A stretch of 64,000 bases of DNA from Nocardiopsis sp. CC223A (GCF_030766825.1 NZ_JASFDV010000016.1:31917-95916), one strand, 5' to 3'. Shown: positions 8,550 to 17,663, counted from the first letter of the stretch. Notes: a model not told the origin generated them from the letters alone. Program-made: numbers and translations.

Positions 8550-9812
8550 GTGAAACCGAAGCTCACCGCCCTGGTGCTGGGCATGGCCCTGTTGGTCCCG
8601 ATCGGGGCCGCGACCCCGGTGGCCGCGGGCGATACCGCGCACCGGTCCGTGGTGGGCGAACAGCCGGTCCTCTGGACGCCGCACGTCCTGGACGGAGCGG
8701 TCAAGGACATCGTGCGGGTGGGGAACACCGTCGTCGTCGTCGGGGAGTTCGACCGGGTCGCCGACGCCGACGGCAGGCGCGTCCACCATCTGCGCAACAT
8801 CTTCGCCTTCGAGCACGGCACCGGGCGGATCCTCCGCGGCTTCGCACCCTGGGTCGACCGGGAGATCACCTCCGTGGTCCCCGGCCCCGACGGCACGGTC
8901 GTCATCGGCGGGGAGTTCCGGACGGTCAACGGCACCCCGGCCCGCGGGCTGGCCCGGATGCGGCTCCACGACGGATCGCGGGTCGCGGCGTTCACGGCGA
9001 CCCTGGACGGCGGGTCCGCCTACCGGCTGGCCTCCGACGGGAACCGGCTGTACGTCGGCGGTTCCTTCCCCGGGATCGGCGGGACGCCGCGGCCGGGCAT
9101 CGCCCGACTGAACGCGACCACCGGGGCGCTGGACACCGGGTTCGCCCCGCACATCTCCGAGCAGCGCCGCGGCACACTGCGGGTGCAGGAGCTGGCGCTG
9201 AGCCCGGACGGGCGGCGGCTGGCGATCAACGGCACGTTCACCAAGGTGAACGGGCAGGACCGGTACCAGATCGCCGTGCTGGACACCGCGACCGGGAAGC
9301 CGACGCGGTGGTCCACCGACGCGTTCGAGCCGCAGTGCGACTACTCGGCGATGCACACCTACATGCGGCAGATGGACTACGCACCGGACGGCTCGTACTT
9401 CGCGCTGGTGACGGCGGGCGGCCCGCAGGTCAAGCCGGGGCTGTGCAAGGCGGTGGTGCGGTTCGAGAACACCGACACGCCCGACGCCGAACCCACATGG
9501 GTCAACAAGACCGGCGGCGACTCGCTGTACTCGGTCGAGGTGACCGGGGCCGCGGTGTACGCGGGCGGCCACCAGCGCTGGATGGACAACGAGGGGGGCG
9601 CGCTCAACCCGGGACCGGGCTCGGTCGCCCGCGAGGGCATCGCCGCCGTGCATCCGCGCACCGGGCGCGCCCTGCCCTGGAACCCGGGCCGCTCCCGCGG
9701 CCACGGGGTGGAGGCCCTGCACGCCACCTCCGACGGCCTCTACGTCGGCAGTGACACCGAGCGCCTGGCCGACGAGTACCACGCCCGCCTGGGCATGTTC
9801 CCCCTCCGCTGA
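8550..9812 (+). CDS. Secreted delta-60-repeat (DUF5122-like) beta-propeller protein
   Basis: 420 residues. The GTG start has GAGGAGA eight bases upstream and is followed by a clear signal peptide (KPK, a hydrophobic stretch, then ATPVAAG, cleavage near residue 25). The body is built of repeated strands of the type [46 protein letters not shown] and VYAGGHQRW. This is the delta-60 repeat pattern GG-F-x-V-G seen in secreted actinobacterial proteins of unknown function. Two cysteines are present. It stands alone; function is unknown, perhaps surface or matrix binding. Confidence 0.8.
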   Translation: MKPKLTALVLGMALLVPIGAATPVAAGDTAHRSVVGEQPVLWTPHVLDGAVKDIVRVGNTVVVVGEFDRVADADGRRVHHLRNIFAFEHGTGRILRGFAPWVDREITSVVPGPDGTVVIGGEFRTVNGTPARGLARMRLHDGSRVAAFTATLDGGSAYRLASDGNRLYVGGSFPGIGGTPRPGIARLNATTGALDTGFAPHISEQRRGTLRVQELALSPDGRRLAINGTFTKVNGQDRYQIAVLDTATGKPTRWSTDAFEPQCDYSAMHTYMRQMDYAPDGSYFALVTAGGPQVKPGLCKAVVRFENTDTPDAEPTWVNKTGGDSLYSVEVTGAAVYAGGHQRWMDNEGGALNPGPGSVAREGIAAVHPRTGRALPWNPGRSRGHGVEALHATSDGLYVGSDTERLADEYHARLGMFPLR

Positions 9813-9828
9813 CGTCCGGCCCCACACC

Positions 9829-10150
9829 GCGGTCGGGCCGGGGAGCCGGTAGCGCCAGGTGGTGCGGAAGTCCTCGGGCGAGGTGCCGGTGAGGTCGGCG
9901 ACGGCCTCCGGTACCTCCGCCCGGATTTCTGAGAAGTCCACGTACCCCGGCCCTCCGACGGTTCCCCCGGGGAGGCCGCCGACGGGGGCCGCCCACAGGT
10001 CCTCGTCCCTCGGAACGGTCACGGTGCGGCGGACCGTCGTCCTCCTTCTCGCCGGTTCCACCATGGAGGACGGCGGCGCCGATCGCCCGGAATTCATTGG
10101 CCAAAGAGTCTTGGCCAAGAAACCTTGGTCGTCCAAGGTGCGGGCCTGAG
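9829..10150 (-). pseudogene. Possible remnant of a minus-strand gene
   Basis: Part of the 446-bp gap between the beta-propeller gene and the DUF4229 gene. On the minus strand one frame, opening around 10064 (MVEPARRRTT), has strongly G/C-rich third positions and reads like protein (for example YVDFSEIRAEVPEAVADLTG, then TSPEDFRTTWRYRLPG). It then runs without a stop into the antisense of the neighbouring gene, so no natural C-terminus is present. A truncated gene is the simplest reading; an orphan small gene or chance are alternatives. No family recognised. Confidence 0.3.
10098..10138. repeat. Cluster of TTGG/CCAA inverted repeats
   Basis: Two copies of the palindrome TTGGCCAA (10098-10105 and 10111-10118) are followed by the hairpin CCTTGG-TCGT-CCAAGG (10123-10138). 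The stretch is noticeably AT-richer than its surroundings. It lies upstream of the possible minus-strand remnant. It may be an operator or a remnant of a mobile-element end. Confidence 0.5.
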
Positions 10151-10258
10151 CGATGAGACCCCCCGTGATCCGTTCGAGAACGCCGAGTGTCTGGACGCGC
10201 GGTCGCTGCGCGGGCTGGACCGGCCCGAGACCGCTCCCGAGCCGTCGGCCCGGGAACC

Positions 10259-10594
10259 CTAGGGCTCCTTGGGGGCGACCGGGGCCTCCTCGGCCCTCTC
10301 CGGGGCCGGGGTGTCCGGGGTGTCCTCGGCGGACTCCTGGAGGTGGTCCTCGCGGGCGGCGCCGCCGTCGATGCGGTCGCTCACCAGGGAGCCGCGCCGC
10401 TGCTCGATCCGGTCGACCACGGTGGCCGACATCCGGTCGCGCAGGGAGGACAGCAGCACGTAGGAGGCCAGGCCGCTGATCAGCCAGGCGAGGATGAGGG
10501 CCATCCACGAGCGGGCGCCGAACAGGTACACCACTCCGAAGGCCGCCAGGAACAGTCCTACGCGGGCGGCGGTATAGGGCAGCCAGCTACGCAT
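10259..10594 (-). CDS. DUF4229 small membrane protein
   Basis: 111 residues. Two hydrophobic segments (about 8-26 and 30-48) are followed by a cytoplasmic charged tail with DRMSATVVDRIEQRR and an acidic, Pro/Ala-rich end. This is the layout of DUF4229 proteins, which occur throughout actinobacteria, often near menaquinone or respiratory genes. Function unknown. Here it is a single gene reading towards the beta-propeller gene. Confidence 0.75.
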   Translation of the reverse strand: MRSWLPYTAARVGLFLAAFGVVYLFGARSWMALILAWLISGLASYVLLSSLRDRMSATVVDRIEQRRGSLVSDRIDGGAAREDHLQESAEDTPDTPAPERAEEAPVAPKEP

Positions 10595-11012
10595 CGAAAA
10601 GCCTCACAACAGACGATTACCTGGACTAGATTGGTCGCTACGCCCATCAACGCACGAGACGACCGGTCCGCTGTCGCGGTTTCCGGGGGGTCGACCTCTC
10701 GACGAGGCCGATGTCGGCGCGCTCATGTGCTCTCACCTCCAGGTTAAGGGTGAGCGGCCGGGAGCGCGCACCGGGTCGGCCTGTGTCCCTCATCGCGGAT
10801 GATCGGCCCTCTGGCCTGAATTCAGATAGTCATGGGATGTTTCCAATCCCGACAGCAGGGTCCGAACATCACGTTCCGGTCACATATCCCGTACTCCTCC
10901 CCCCAACACCGCAATTTCTCCGAAAACTAGGGAGGAAACGGACCAACTCATGCACACTAGGGGATCAAACGCCCGCCGCCCCCAGAGTCCAGGCGGGCAT
11001 GATTGGGGGAAT
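10595..11012. other. 418-bp intergenic region upstream of bldC
   Basis: Divergent promoter region of the DUF4229 gene (minus) and bldC (plus). It contains a CTCACC / GGTGAG inverted repeat near 10733-10755 and an AT-richer stretch before bldC. No gene or clear promoter hexamers could be fixed. Confidence 0.5.
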
Positions 11013-11213
11013 GTGAAGGTGGAACGAGCAAGCGAACGCCTGTTGACCCCCGGGGAAGTGGCCTCACTCTTCCGGGTTGATCCCAAGACCGTCACCCGTT
11101 GGGCCGCCTCCGGGCGGATCAGCAGCATCAGAACCCCGGGCGGCCACCGTCGGTTCCGGGAGTCCGAGGTCCGCGCCCTTCTGCTCGGCGAGCCGAGCGA
11201 GAGCAGTTCCTGA
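11013..11213 (+). CDS. bldC: BldC-type MerR-like developmental regulator
   Basis: 66 residues, the size of Streptomyces BldC, a DNA-binding protein that delays entry into development and binds direct repeats cooperatively. The HTH core LLTPGEVASLFRVDPKTVTRWA, then the wing IRTPGGHRRFRESEVRALL, is nearly invariant in BldC. I choose the GTG at 11013 because GGGGGA lies just upstream and the product then has the standard length. An in-frame ATG at 10950 would add 21 residues unlike the family. Presence supports a differentiating actinomycete. Confidence 0.93.
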   Translation: MKVERASERLLTPGEVASLFRVDPKTVTRWAASGRISSIRTPGGHRRFRESEVRALLLGEPSESSS

Positions 11214-11403
11214 CCCCAGGGGACGCATCCCCGAGAGGCTTTCCGGGGTCCGCACGGACCTCTGGTGAAGGGAGTCGCACCTCCGCAACCCGGGCCGCCG
11301 CCCCGGAGTCCGCGGTCCCCTCGCCGCGCACGGCGCGGCGGCGTCACGGCCGTGGGAGTCGGCCCGACCATGGGGAGTGGACAGCGAGAGATAGGCTGGA
11401 ATC

Positions 11404-11760
11404 ATGGTGTGGCTTGGTGGCCTGATCACGCTCGTGTCGGTCGTTCTCTGGGTGTACGCGTTCTTCGACGCGCTGACCACCCCGGCCCAGGATGCCCGGA
11501 ACCTTCCGAAGATCCTCTGGCTGGTCGTCATCGCGCTGTTCATGCCCGTGGGCTCGATCCTGTGGCTGTTCCTGGGACGGCCCCGCAAGTCCACCGCCGT
11601 ATGGGGCGCCGCGGCCTCCCCGGCTCAGGCCGCCGCCTCGATCGACGACCTCGACCCGTCGGACTTCGCCAAGCCCTCCGACAGTCCGCACCCGCTCGGC
11701 CCGGACGACGACCCCGAGTTCCTGCGCGGCCTCGACCGCCGGATCGACCCCGACGAGTAG
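11404..11760 (+). CDS. PLDc_N-domain small membrane protein
   Basis: 118 residues with two transmembrane helices (about 3-22 and 38-56) separated by a short loop containing the conserved DARNLPKILW segment, then a GRPRK positive stretch and an acidic C-terminal tail. This is the phospholipase D N-terminal-like (PLDc_N) membrane module without any catalytic domain, common in actinobacteria and of unknown role. Single gene, followed by a strong terminator. Confidence 0.8.
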   Translation: MVWLGGLITLVSVVLWVYAFFDALTTPAQDARNLPKILWLVVIALFMPVGSILWLFLGRPRKSTAVWGAAASPAQAAASIDDLDPSDFAKPSDSPHPLGPDDDPEFLRGLDRRIDPDE

Positions 11761-11797
11761 ACCGCCCGACATCAGGACCCGTACGGGTCCCTGCGGT

Positions 11798-11834
11798 GCA
11801 GGGGGCCGCTCCGCATCCCGGAGCGGCCCCCTGC
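11798..11834. terminator. Strong terminator hairpin between convergent genes
   Basis: Sixteen-bp perfect arms (11798-11813 and 11819-11834) with loop CATCC. It lies between the PLDc_N gene (plus) and the pectate lyase gene (minus), so it may serve both. A 16-bp palindrome at 11775-11790 (GGACCCGTACGGGTCC) precedes it. Confidence 0.8.
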
Positions 11835-11845
11835 GCCGTTCCGCG

Positions 11846-13135
11846 TCACAGCAGCCCGGCGCCCGTCTTCCGTTCCAGGCCGCGCAGGGCGTGCACGGGC
11901 TGGACCCCGGTGTCGTACTGCGGCACCCAGGTGAGCTCGGTGCCCAGCGGGTCATCCGGGTGGGCCGCGTTGTGCTCGGCGACGAGGTCGACGCCGGTGA
12001 CGCGCCCCCGGCCGTCCGTCATGACCCCGTTCCCCGTGCCGACCATGTCCGTACCGCCCCAGTTGTACAGGAGCGCGTCGGTGGTGTGCCCGTCACGCAG
12101 GTCGAACAGGTTGTTCTCCACGTACAGCTGCGATTCGAACCCCGCGCCCAGGCTGTACTGGTACAGGTCACCGCTGACGGTGTAGAGGTTGTTGTAGACG
12201 TGGACCTGGCCGTACCGCACCCGCGGGGCGCGCTGGCCGAGCCCGTCGAAGTGGTTGTGGTGCCAGGTCACGCGCAGGTGGCCGCGGTCGGTGGTGCGGC
12301 CGTCGCTGTTGCCCAGCAGCAGGGCCTTGTCCCGGCCCTCGAAGTGGTTCCACGACACCGTCACCAGGTCCGAGGCCCGCACGATGTCCAGCAGGCCGTC
12401 GTGCACCTCGTACCTGCGCCCGAAGTACTCGGGTTGCTCGGCACCCGGGCGGTCGCCGTCGTCGAAGGTGTTGTGGTCGATCCACACGTTCCGGGAACCG
12501 GACACCTCGATCTGGTCGTACTCGGAGTTCCAGTTGCCGCTCCCCCCGTCACCGGGATCCCAGCCGGGGAAGCAGTCGTGGGCGTCGGAGAAGGTCAGGT
12601 TGCGCAGGATGACGTTCTCCACGTTGTGGACCAGCAGGTTCATCCCGGTGAGTTCGGTGCCGTCGCCGACCCCGACGATCGTCGTGTTGGAGCCGACCCG
12701 GTAGCGGATGTGCTCGGCCTGCACGTCCTGCGAGGCCGCCCGGGCCTCCTCCAGTGGTCCGGAGGGGTCCTCCCACCCCCAGACCTCCGGGTCGTAGGCG
12801 GCCAGGTACGCCTCCCGTGTGTAGCCGTCGACGGCGTAGTCGTCGCAGCTCAGGGGAGAGCCGTCGGCGGCGGTGTTGGCGTCGATGAGGCCGTCCACGT
12901 AGACGATCTTGGGTTCGTCCCCGGCGATGGCCTCCCGGAACCCGGCCGCGGTCGACACCCGGAACACGTTCTCGTCCGTGGCGTCCGCGCCGCCGGTGGT
13001 GCCGCCGCCCGCCCAGGCCCAGCCGTCGCCCTCGGGCAGCACCCTCCTCCCGAGGTCGTCGGCGGCCGCCGGCGCGGGCGCGGCCAGCGCCGCGGCCAAG
13101 GCGAGGGCCAGAGCGGGGGTGAGCCGTCTTCGCAT
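11846..13135 (-). CDS. Secreted pectate lyase, polysaccharide lyase family 1
   Basis: 429 residues. Signal peptide MRRRLTPALALALAAALAAP, cleaved near AAA-DD. The parallel beta-helix carries family 1 motifs: NVWIDHNTFDDGD (Asp residues for calcium and substrate), LVTVSWNHFEGRDKALLLG, and RAPRVRYGQVHVYNN with the likely catalytic Arg. It should cleave polygalacturonate by beta-elimination outside the cell. ATG with AGGAG upstream. It is divergent from a LacI-type regulator, and a LacI operator lies 24-37 bp before the start, so plant-polymer-dependent induction is likely. Confidence 0.92.
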   Translation of the reverse strand: MRRRLTPALALALAAALAAPAPAAADDLGRRVLPEGDGWAWAGGGTTGGADATDENVFRVSTAAGFREAIAGDEPKIVYVDGLIDANTAADGSPLSCDDYAVDGYTREAYLAAYDPEVWGWEDPSGPLEEARAASQDVQAEHIRYRVGSNTTIVGVGDGTELTGMNLLVHNVENVILRNLTFSDAHDCFPGWDPGDGGSGNWNSEYDQIEVSGSRNVWIDHNTFDDGDRPGAEQPEYFGRRYEVHDGLLDIVRASDLVTVSWNHFEGRDKALLLGNSDGRTTDRGHLRVTWHHNHFDGLGQRAPRVRYGQVHVYNNLYTVSGDLYQYSLGAGFESQLYVENNLFDLRDGHTTDALLYNWGGTDMVGTGNGVMTDGRGRVTGVDLVAEHNAAHPDDPLGTELTWVPQYDTGVQPVHALRGLERKTGAGLL

Positions 13136-13158
13136 GGTGTGCTCCTGGGGGATGAGAC

Positions 13159-13172
13159 TGCAAGCGTTTGCA
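13159..13172. promoter_or_regulatory. LacI-family operator 1
   Basis: TGCAAGCGTTTGCA is palindromic at 12 of 14 positions with the central CG typical of LacI-family operators. It lies directly upstream of the pectate lyase start, in the gap shared with the divergent lacI-type gene. Confidence 0.8.
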
Positions 13173-13246
13173 ACAAAATCCTCGAACCCCCGGAAAGAAG
13201 CAAGCCCCTCACCCGTGGAAAGATGGGAAAACTCGAACCCGGTAGG

Positions 13247-13260
13247 AGCAACCGTTTGCT
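13247..13260. promoter_or_regulatory. LacI-family operator 2
   Basis: AGCAACCGTTTGCT, 12 of 14 positions palindromic, central CG, 39 bp before the regulator ATG. With operator 1 (centres 88 bp apart) it could allow looping and autoregulation. Confidence 0.75.
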
Positions 13261-13298
13261 CTCCCTGTGCTCCGGGCTCTCGCGAAAAGGGTGACACC

Positions 13299-14273
13299 AT
13301 GGCCGTGACGCTCAAGGACGTGGCCCGGGCCAGCGGGGTCCACGTGTCCACCGTCTCCCGGGCCTTCTCGGCTGCGCACCTGGTCAACGCGCGGACCCGG
13401 GCCCGGGTGCTGGCCGCCGCCGACGAGCTGGGCTACCGCCCCAACCGGGTCGCCCGGGCACTGTCGACCCGCCGGACCGGGAACCTCGGCGTGGTCGTCG
13501 CCGACATCGCCAACCCGTTCTTCCCGCCGCTGCTGAAGGCGGCGCAGGAACAGGCGCGGGCCAGGGACCACCACGTCTTCATCGCCGACACCGACGAACG
13601 GACCGAGGTCGAGGAGGAGGCGGTCCGGTCGCTGGCGGGCCAGGTGGACGGGCTGATCCTGGCCGCACCCCGGATGGCCGACCGGCGCATCCGCGAACTG
13701 GCCGCCGAGGTCCCCATAGTGGTCGTCAACCGCCGGATATCCGGGCTGTCGTGTGTGCTCATGGACGTCGGCGAAGGGGTCGGGCGGGCCGTCGCCCGGC
13801 TGGCCGACCTGGGGCACCGCGACCTCGCCCTGGTGTCCGGGCCCGCGGCCTCGTGGACGGGGCGGCGGGCGGCGCGGGCGGCCGAGACCGCCGCCGGGGA
13901 GCACGGCGTGCGCGTGCACCGGGTCGGCCCGCAACCGCCGACGGAGGCGGGTGGGGCCGCCGCGTTCGACGCCGTGGCCGGGGCCGGGGCGACCGCGGCC
14001 CTGGCCCACAACGACCTGATGGCGCTGGGCCTGCTGGCCGCGGCGCGGGACCGGGGCGTCCCCGTCCCGGGGCGGTTGAGCGTCGTCGGGGTCGACGACA
14101 CCCTGACCGCCCGGCACACCCGGCCCGCCCTGACCACCGTCGCGATGCCGGTGGAGGCGGCCGGCCGGGCCGCCGTCGACCTGCTGCTGCGGGACGCGAC
14201 GCCCCAGGACCTCGTCCTGGGCACCCGTCTGGTCGAACGCGACTCGACGGGGCCCGCCCCCGCTCAGGCGTAG
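13299..14273 (+). CDS. LacI-family transcriptional regulator
   Basis: 324 residues. N-terminal HTH VTLKDVARASGVHVSTVSRAF with hinge helix region RPNRVARALSTRRTG, then the periplasmic-binding-like effector domain (NLGVVVADIANPFFPPLL ... VVGVDDT). It probably represses the divergent pectate lyase and responds to a pectin breakdown product; the effector is inferred from context only. The ATG at 13299 follows AAAAGGGTGAC. The 3' end overlaps the convergent ccsB gene by ten bases. Confidence 0.9.
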   Translation: MAVTLKDVARASGVHVSTVSRAFSAAHLVNARTRARVLAAADELGYRPNRVARALSTRRTGNLGVVVADIANPFFPPLLKAAQEQARARDHHVFIADTDERTEVEEEAVRSLAGQVDGLILAAPRMADRRIRELAAEVPIVVVNRRISGLSCVLMDVGEGVGRAVARLADLGHRDLALVSGPAASWTGRRAARAAETAAGEHGVRVHRVGPQPPTEAGGAAAFDAVAGAGATAALAHNDLMALGLLAAARDRGVPVPGRLSVVGVDDTLTARHTRPALTTVAMPVEAAGRAAVDLLLRDATPQDLVLGTRLVERDSTGPAPAQA

Positions 14274-15256
14274 GAGTGCAGGCCGCTGAACATGTAGTTG
14301 ACCGCGAAGAAGTTGAACAGGATCGTCGCGAAGCCCAGCACGTTGATCCACGTCGCCTTGGGCCCGCGCCACCCGCCGGTCGCCCGCGCGTGCAGGTAGG
14401 CGGCGTAGACGACCCAGGAGATGAACGACCAGACCTCCTTGGGGTCCCAGCCCCAGAAGCGGCCCCAGGCCTCGTCCGCCCAGATGGACCCGGCGATGAT
14501 GCCGAAGGTCCACAGCGGGAACGCGAACAGGATGAGCCGGTGCGAGATGCGGTCCAGCAGCTCGGGGCTGGGCAGGCGGCCGGCGATGCCGACGACCTCC
14601 TCGCCCGCGGCCCGCTTGACCTCGGAGCGGTGCGAGACCAGGTAGGTGATGCCGGTGACGCCGGAGACCATGAACGCGCCGCCCGCCAGGATGGCCGCGG
14701 TGACGTGGATCGGCACCCAGTAGGAGTGCAGCGCCGGGATCAGCGGCCCCGGGTCGACGTACAGCCACCTGACGCCGATGCCCAGCAGGACCAGCACCGG
14801 GACCAGCACGAACGCGCCCAGGAAGCGGGCCTGGTAGCGGAACGAGGCGTACAGCAGCACGCCCACCGCGACCAGGCACATCGCCACCACGAACTCGAAC
14901 ATGTTGCCCCAGGGCCAGCGGCCGGCCGCCGCGCCCCGCGTGATGATCTGGGCCAGGCCCATCAGGAAGCCCACGGTGGTCACGCCCAGGGCGATCTTGC
15001 CCAGCACGCTCTGGGAGGCCCTGGCCTCGCCCTCGGTGGTGCGGACGTTGACCTCGATGCCGTCGTCGGCGCCTCCGGCCGCACCGGCGCCGACGGGCAT
15101 CAGCCGTCCCGCCTTCAGCTTGGTCCGCTGCCCGTAGGCGGCCTCGATCGCGAACAGGAACAGGGCCGCGGCGTAGGTCACGATCATGGCGATGACCAGC
15201 GTGTCGCTGGCCGACGCCATGGTCTCGTTCACCGGCGCGGCGAGAGTGTACGTCAC
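14264..15256 (-). CDS. ccsB: Cytochrome c biogenesis protein CcsB (CcsA/ResC type)
   Basis: 330 residues, about eight transmembrane helices. It is the heme-handling subunit of system II cytochrome c maturation, working with ResB to deliver heme to apocytochromes outside the membrane. The Trp-rich heme motif is clear: WGRFWGWDPKEVWSFISW (about residues 270-287), with conserved His residues in flanking loops. The start overlaps the resB stop (15253-15256, GTGA type). It is the last gene of the operon thioredoxin-ccdA-resB-ccsB and overlaps the convergent lacI-type gene by ten bases. Confidence 0.94.
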   Translation of the reverse strand: MTYTLAAPVNETMASASDTLVIAMIVTYAAALFLFAIEAAYGQRTKLKAGRLMPVGAGAAGGADDGIEVNVRTTEGEARASQSVLGKIALGVTTVGFLMGLAQIITRGAAAGRWPWGNMFEFVVAMCLVAVGVLLYASFRYQARFLGAFVLVPVLVLLGIGVRWLYVDPGPLIPALHSYWVPIHVTAAILAGGAFMVSGVTGITYLVSHRSEVKRAAGEEVVGIAGRLPSPELLDRISHRLILFAFPLWTFGIIAGSIWADEAWGRFWGWDPKEVWSFISWVVYAAYLHARATGGWRGPKATWINVLGFATILFNFFAVNYMFSGLHSYA

Positions 15257-16863
15257 CGGTCACTCCTCGTGTCGGAAGGGTTCTGGGGGTTGTCGTCCGA
15301 CTCGTTCCGGAGTCGTGCGGCAAGCTCGGTGGTGATCTCGTGGAACTCGGCGTTGTCGCCCGCGACCTCGGTCTTGCCGAGTCCGGCCAGCTCCACGCGG
15401 GTCCGGCCGTCCTCGCCGCGGGCGGCGCGCACCCACACCCGGCGCGGGCGGACGAACAGGGTCAGCAGCAGGCCGCCGACGGCGGTGGCCGCGGTGATGA
15501 GCGCGGGCAGCCGGGCACCGTCCCGGTTGGCCTGGAGGCTGATGTACTCCTTGTATCCGGTGAACTCGATGGACCCGGCGCCGTCGGGCAGCTCCCAGAC
15601 GTCGCCGATCCCCAGCACCGGGGATTCGCCGAGGGGCTCCATGCCCTCGGTGCGCAGCTGGTACACCGACTGCGGGTCGATCATGCCCAGGTCGCCGGTG
15701 TACCCCTCCAGGGTCACCCGCGGGTTCGTGGCGCCGGGGAATCCGGAGGTCAGCTCGCCGTCGGGGGTCTCGGCCGCGGTCGGCAGGAAGACACCGACGA
15801 AGCCCAGCTGGTCGGCGTCCTCGTCCCCGGTGTCGGGGACCTTGACCACGCCGTCGGACACGAAGCTCATGGTGTCCCGGTACAGGAACGGCACGGCCTG
15901 GTCGAACACCACGTCGCCGTCGCCGTTGCGCACGACGAACTCCGGCGCGTACCCGTGGCCGAGCAGGTAGACCTGCACGCCCGAGACGCTGAGCGGGTGG
16001 TTGACCTCCAGCCGGTGCGTCCGTTCGGGGCCGCCCGGCTCCTCGGTGTAGGTGAGGTCGGCGACGTAGGACTCGGCCTGCCCGCGCAGGTCCCCCTCCT
16101 CGATGAAGCCCGCCTCGAAGTCGTCGAGGTGGACCGTGAAGGGGGCTATCGAGTCCATGTCGGTCCAGTGGCCCGGGTAGATCGCGTCGTAGGAGGGCAG
16201 CGTGTTGGCGAACCCGTCGCCCTCGACGATGAGCATGTTGCCGCGGTAGCCGAAGAACGATCCGGCGGCCAGCGCCACCAGCAGGCCGAGCAGGGCCAGG
16301 TGGAACAGGACGTTCCCGGCCTCGCGCAGGTAGCCGGTCTCGGCCGAGACGGAGTCGCCGTGGCGGTCCACCCGGTACCCCTTGAGCACGCGCTTCGCCT
16401 GCTCCAGCACGGCCTCGGGGTCGGCGTCGGTGGTGAACCTCGCGGCGTAGGGCATCCGGTCCAGGTTGCGCGGGGTGGGCACCGGCCGGGCCCGGACCGC
16501 CCGGGCGTGCACCAGGGCGCGCGGGATGACGCAGCCCGCCAGGGACACGAACAGCAGCAGGTAGATCGCCGCGTACCAGGGCGAGGAGAAGACGTCGAAG
16601 AGGTGGAAACGGTCCAGCCAGGGGGCCAGGTCCGGGTTCTCCCGGAAGTAGTTGTCGACCTCGTCGACGCTCACGACGTTCTGCGGCAGGATCGACCCGG
16701 GGATGGCCCCGACCGCCAGCAGGAACAGCAGGATCAGCGCGGTGCGCATCGAGGTGAGGATGCGCCAGGCCCAGCGCAGCCAGCCCAGGACGCCGAGTCC
16801 CTTGGGGCCGGACGCGGTCCCCTCCGCGGTGCCCGTGGTCGTCTCGGTCGTGGTCGTACTCAT
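15253..16863 (-). CDS. resB: Cytochrome c biogenesis protein ResB
   Basis: 536 residues. Three helices near the N-terminus (about 40-60, 90-110 and 185-205), a large extracytoplasmic domain and a last helix near residue 465, the ResB/Ccs1 layout. With CcsB it forms the system II heme lyase. The N-terminus is Thr-rich before LGWLRWAWRILTSMRTALILLF. The ATG overlaps the ccdA stop (ATGA). Cytochrome c maturation serves the bc1 complex and respiratory chain fed by the nuo/menaquinone genes at the left of the window. Confidence 0.93.
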   Translation of the reverse strand: MSTTTTETTTGTAEGTASGPKGLGVLGWLRWAWRILTSMRTALILLFLLAVGAIPGSILPQNVVSVDEVDNYFRENPDLAPWLDRFHLFDVFSSPWYAAIYLLLFVSLAGCVIPRALVHARAVRARPVPTPRNLDRMPYAARFTTDADPEAVLEQAKRVLKGYRVDRHGDSVSAETGYLREAGNVLFHLALLGLLVALAAGSFFGYRGNMLIVEGDGFANTLPSYDAIYPGHWTDMDSIAPFTVHLDDFEAGFIEEGDLRGQAESYVADLTYTEEPGGPERTHRLEVNHPLSVSGVQVYLLGHGYAPEFVVRNGDGDVVFDQAVPFLYRDTMSFVSDGVVKVPDTGDEDADQLGFVGVFLPTAAETPDGELTSGFPGATNPRVTLEGYTGDLGMIDPQSVYQLRTEGMEPLGESPVLGIGDVWELPDGAGSIEFTGYKEYISLQANRDGARLPALITAATAVGGLLLTLFVRPRRVWVRAARGEDGRTRVELAGLGKTEVAGDNAEFHEITTELAARLRNESDDNPQNPSDTRSDR

Positions 16864-17663
16864 CAGATCACCGTCTGGTAGTCGGCGGCCCAGCCCTGCA
16901 TGACGATGGTCCACTGGGTCCACAGACCGGTCACCATCGCCAGGCCGACCAGGACGAGCATGGCACCGCCGATCACGGTGACCGTGCGGGTGTGGCGCTT
17001 GAGCCGCCCGAAGGCGCCGAGTGCGCGGCGGTACAGGAGCGAGGCCGCGATGAACGGCAGTCCCAGGCCCGCGCAGTAGGCCAGGGAGAGGAGCATGCCC
17101 CGCCCGGCACCGCCCTCGACGAAGGCGAGTGTCTGCACGGCGGCCAGGGTGGGGCCGATGCACGGGGTCCAGCCCAGGCCGAACAGCACCCCGAGCAGGG
17201 GCGCGCCCACCAGCCCGGCCTTGGGCAGGCGGTGGAAGCGGAACTCGCGGGCGAAGCCGGGCAGGACGCCCATGAAGGCCAGGCCCAGGACGACCGTCAG
17301 CACGCCAAGGACCCGGGTGATGGGGTCGGTGTGGTCCACCAGCAGGTCGCCGAGCCAGCCGATGAAGCCGCCCACGGCCACGAAGACCAGGGTGAACCCG
17401 GCGATGAACAGGGCGCTGCCGGTGACCATGGTCCAGCGGCGCCCGGCCAGCTCGTCGTCGACCTCGGCGAGGGTGGCGGTACCGCCGCCGACAGCGGTGC
17501 GCCTGCGCACGTCGGCGGCGCTCATCCCGGTGACGTACGACAGGTAGCCGGGGACCAGGGGGAGCACGCACGGGGACAGGAAGGAGACCAGTCCCGCGGC
17601 GATCGCCAGCGGGACGGCCATGAGGAGGGATCCGGTGAGGACGGTGGTGCCGACGGGGTCCAT
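16863..17663 (-). CDS. ccdA: Cytochrome c biogenesis protein CcdA (thiol-disulfide transporter)
   Basis: 266 residues, six hydrophobic helices. CcdA moves reducing equivalents from cytoplasmic thioredoxin across the membrane. The two redox cysteines are in the conserved contexts FLSPCVLPLVPGYLSY (helix 1) and GLGWTPCIGPTL (helix 4). The ATG overlaps the stop of the thioredoxin-like gene (ATGA), and its own stop overlaps the resB ATG, so the three proteins are translationally coupled. Confidence 0.95.
   Translation of the reverse strand: MDPVGTTVLTGSLLMAVPLAIAAGLVSFLSPCVLPLVPGYLSYVTGMSAADVRRRTAVGGGTATLAEVDDELAGRRWTMVTGSALFIAGFTLVFVAVGGFIGWLGDLLVDHTDPITRVLGVLTVVLGLAFMGVLPGFAREFRFHRLPKAGLVGAPLLGVLFGLGWTPCIGPTLAAVQTLAFVEGGAGRGMLLSLAYCAGLGLPFIAASLLYRRALGAFGRLKRHTRTVTVIGGAMLVLVGLAMVTGLWTQWTIVMQGWAADYQTVI

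Noticed and set aside
8520..10508. Minus-strand frame of about 660 codons opposite the beta-propeller gene
   Set aside because: Mostly antisense to a gene with signal peptide and repeat motifs; only its upstream third (9829-10150) has independent coding character and is listed as a possible remnant.
13209..15323. Minus-strand open frame of about 700 codons opposite the LacI gene and across ccsB
   Set aside because: It overlaps two genes with recognised domains in other frames and has Arg/Gly/Pro-rich shadow composition.
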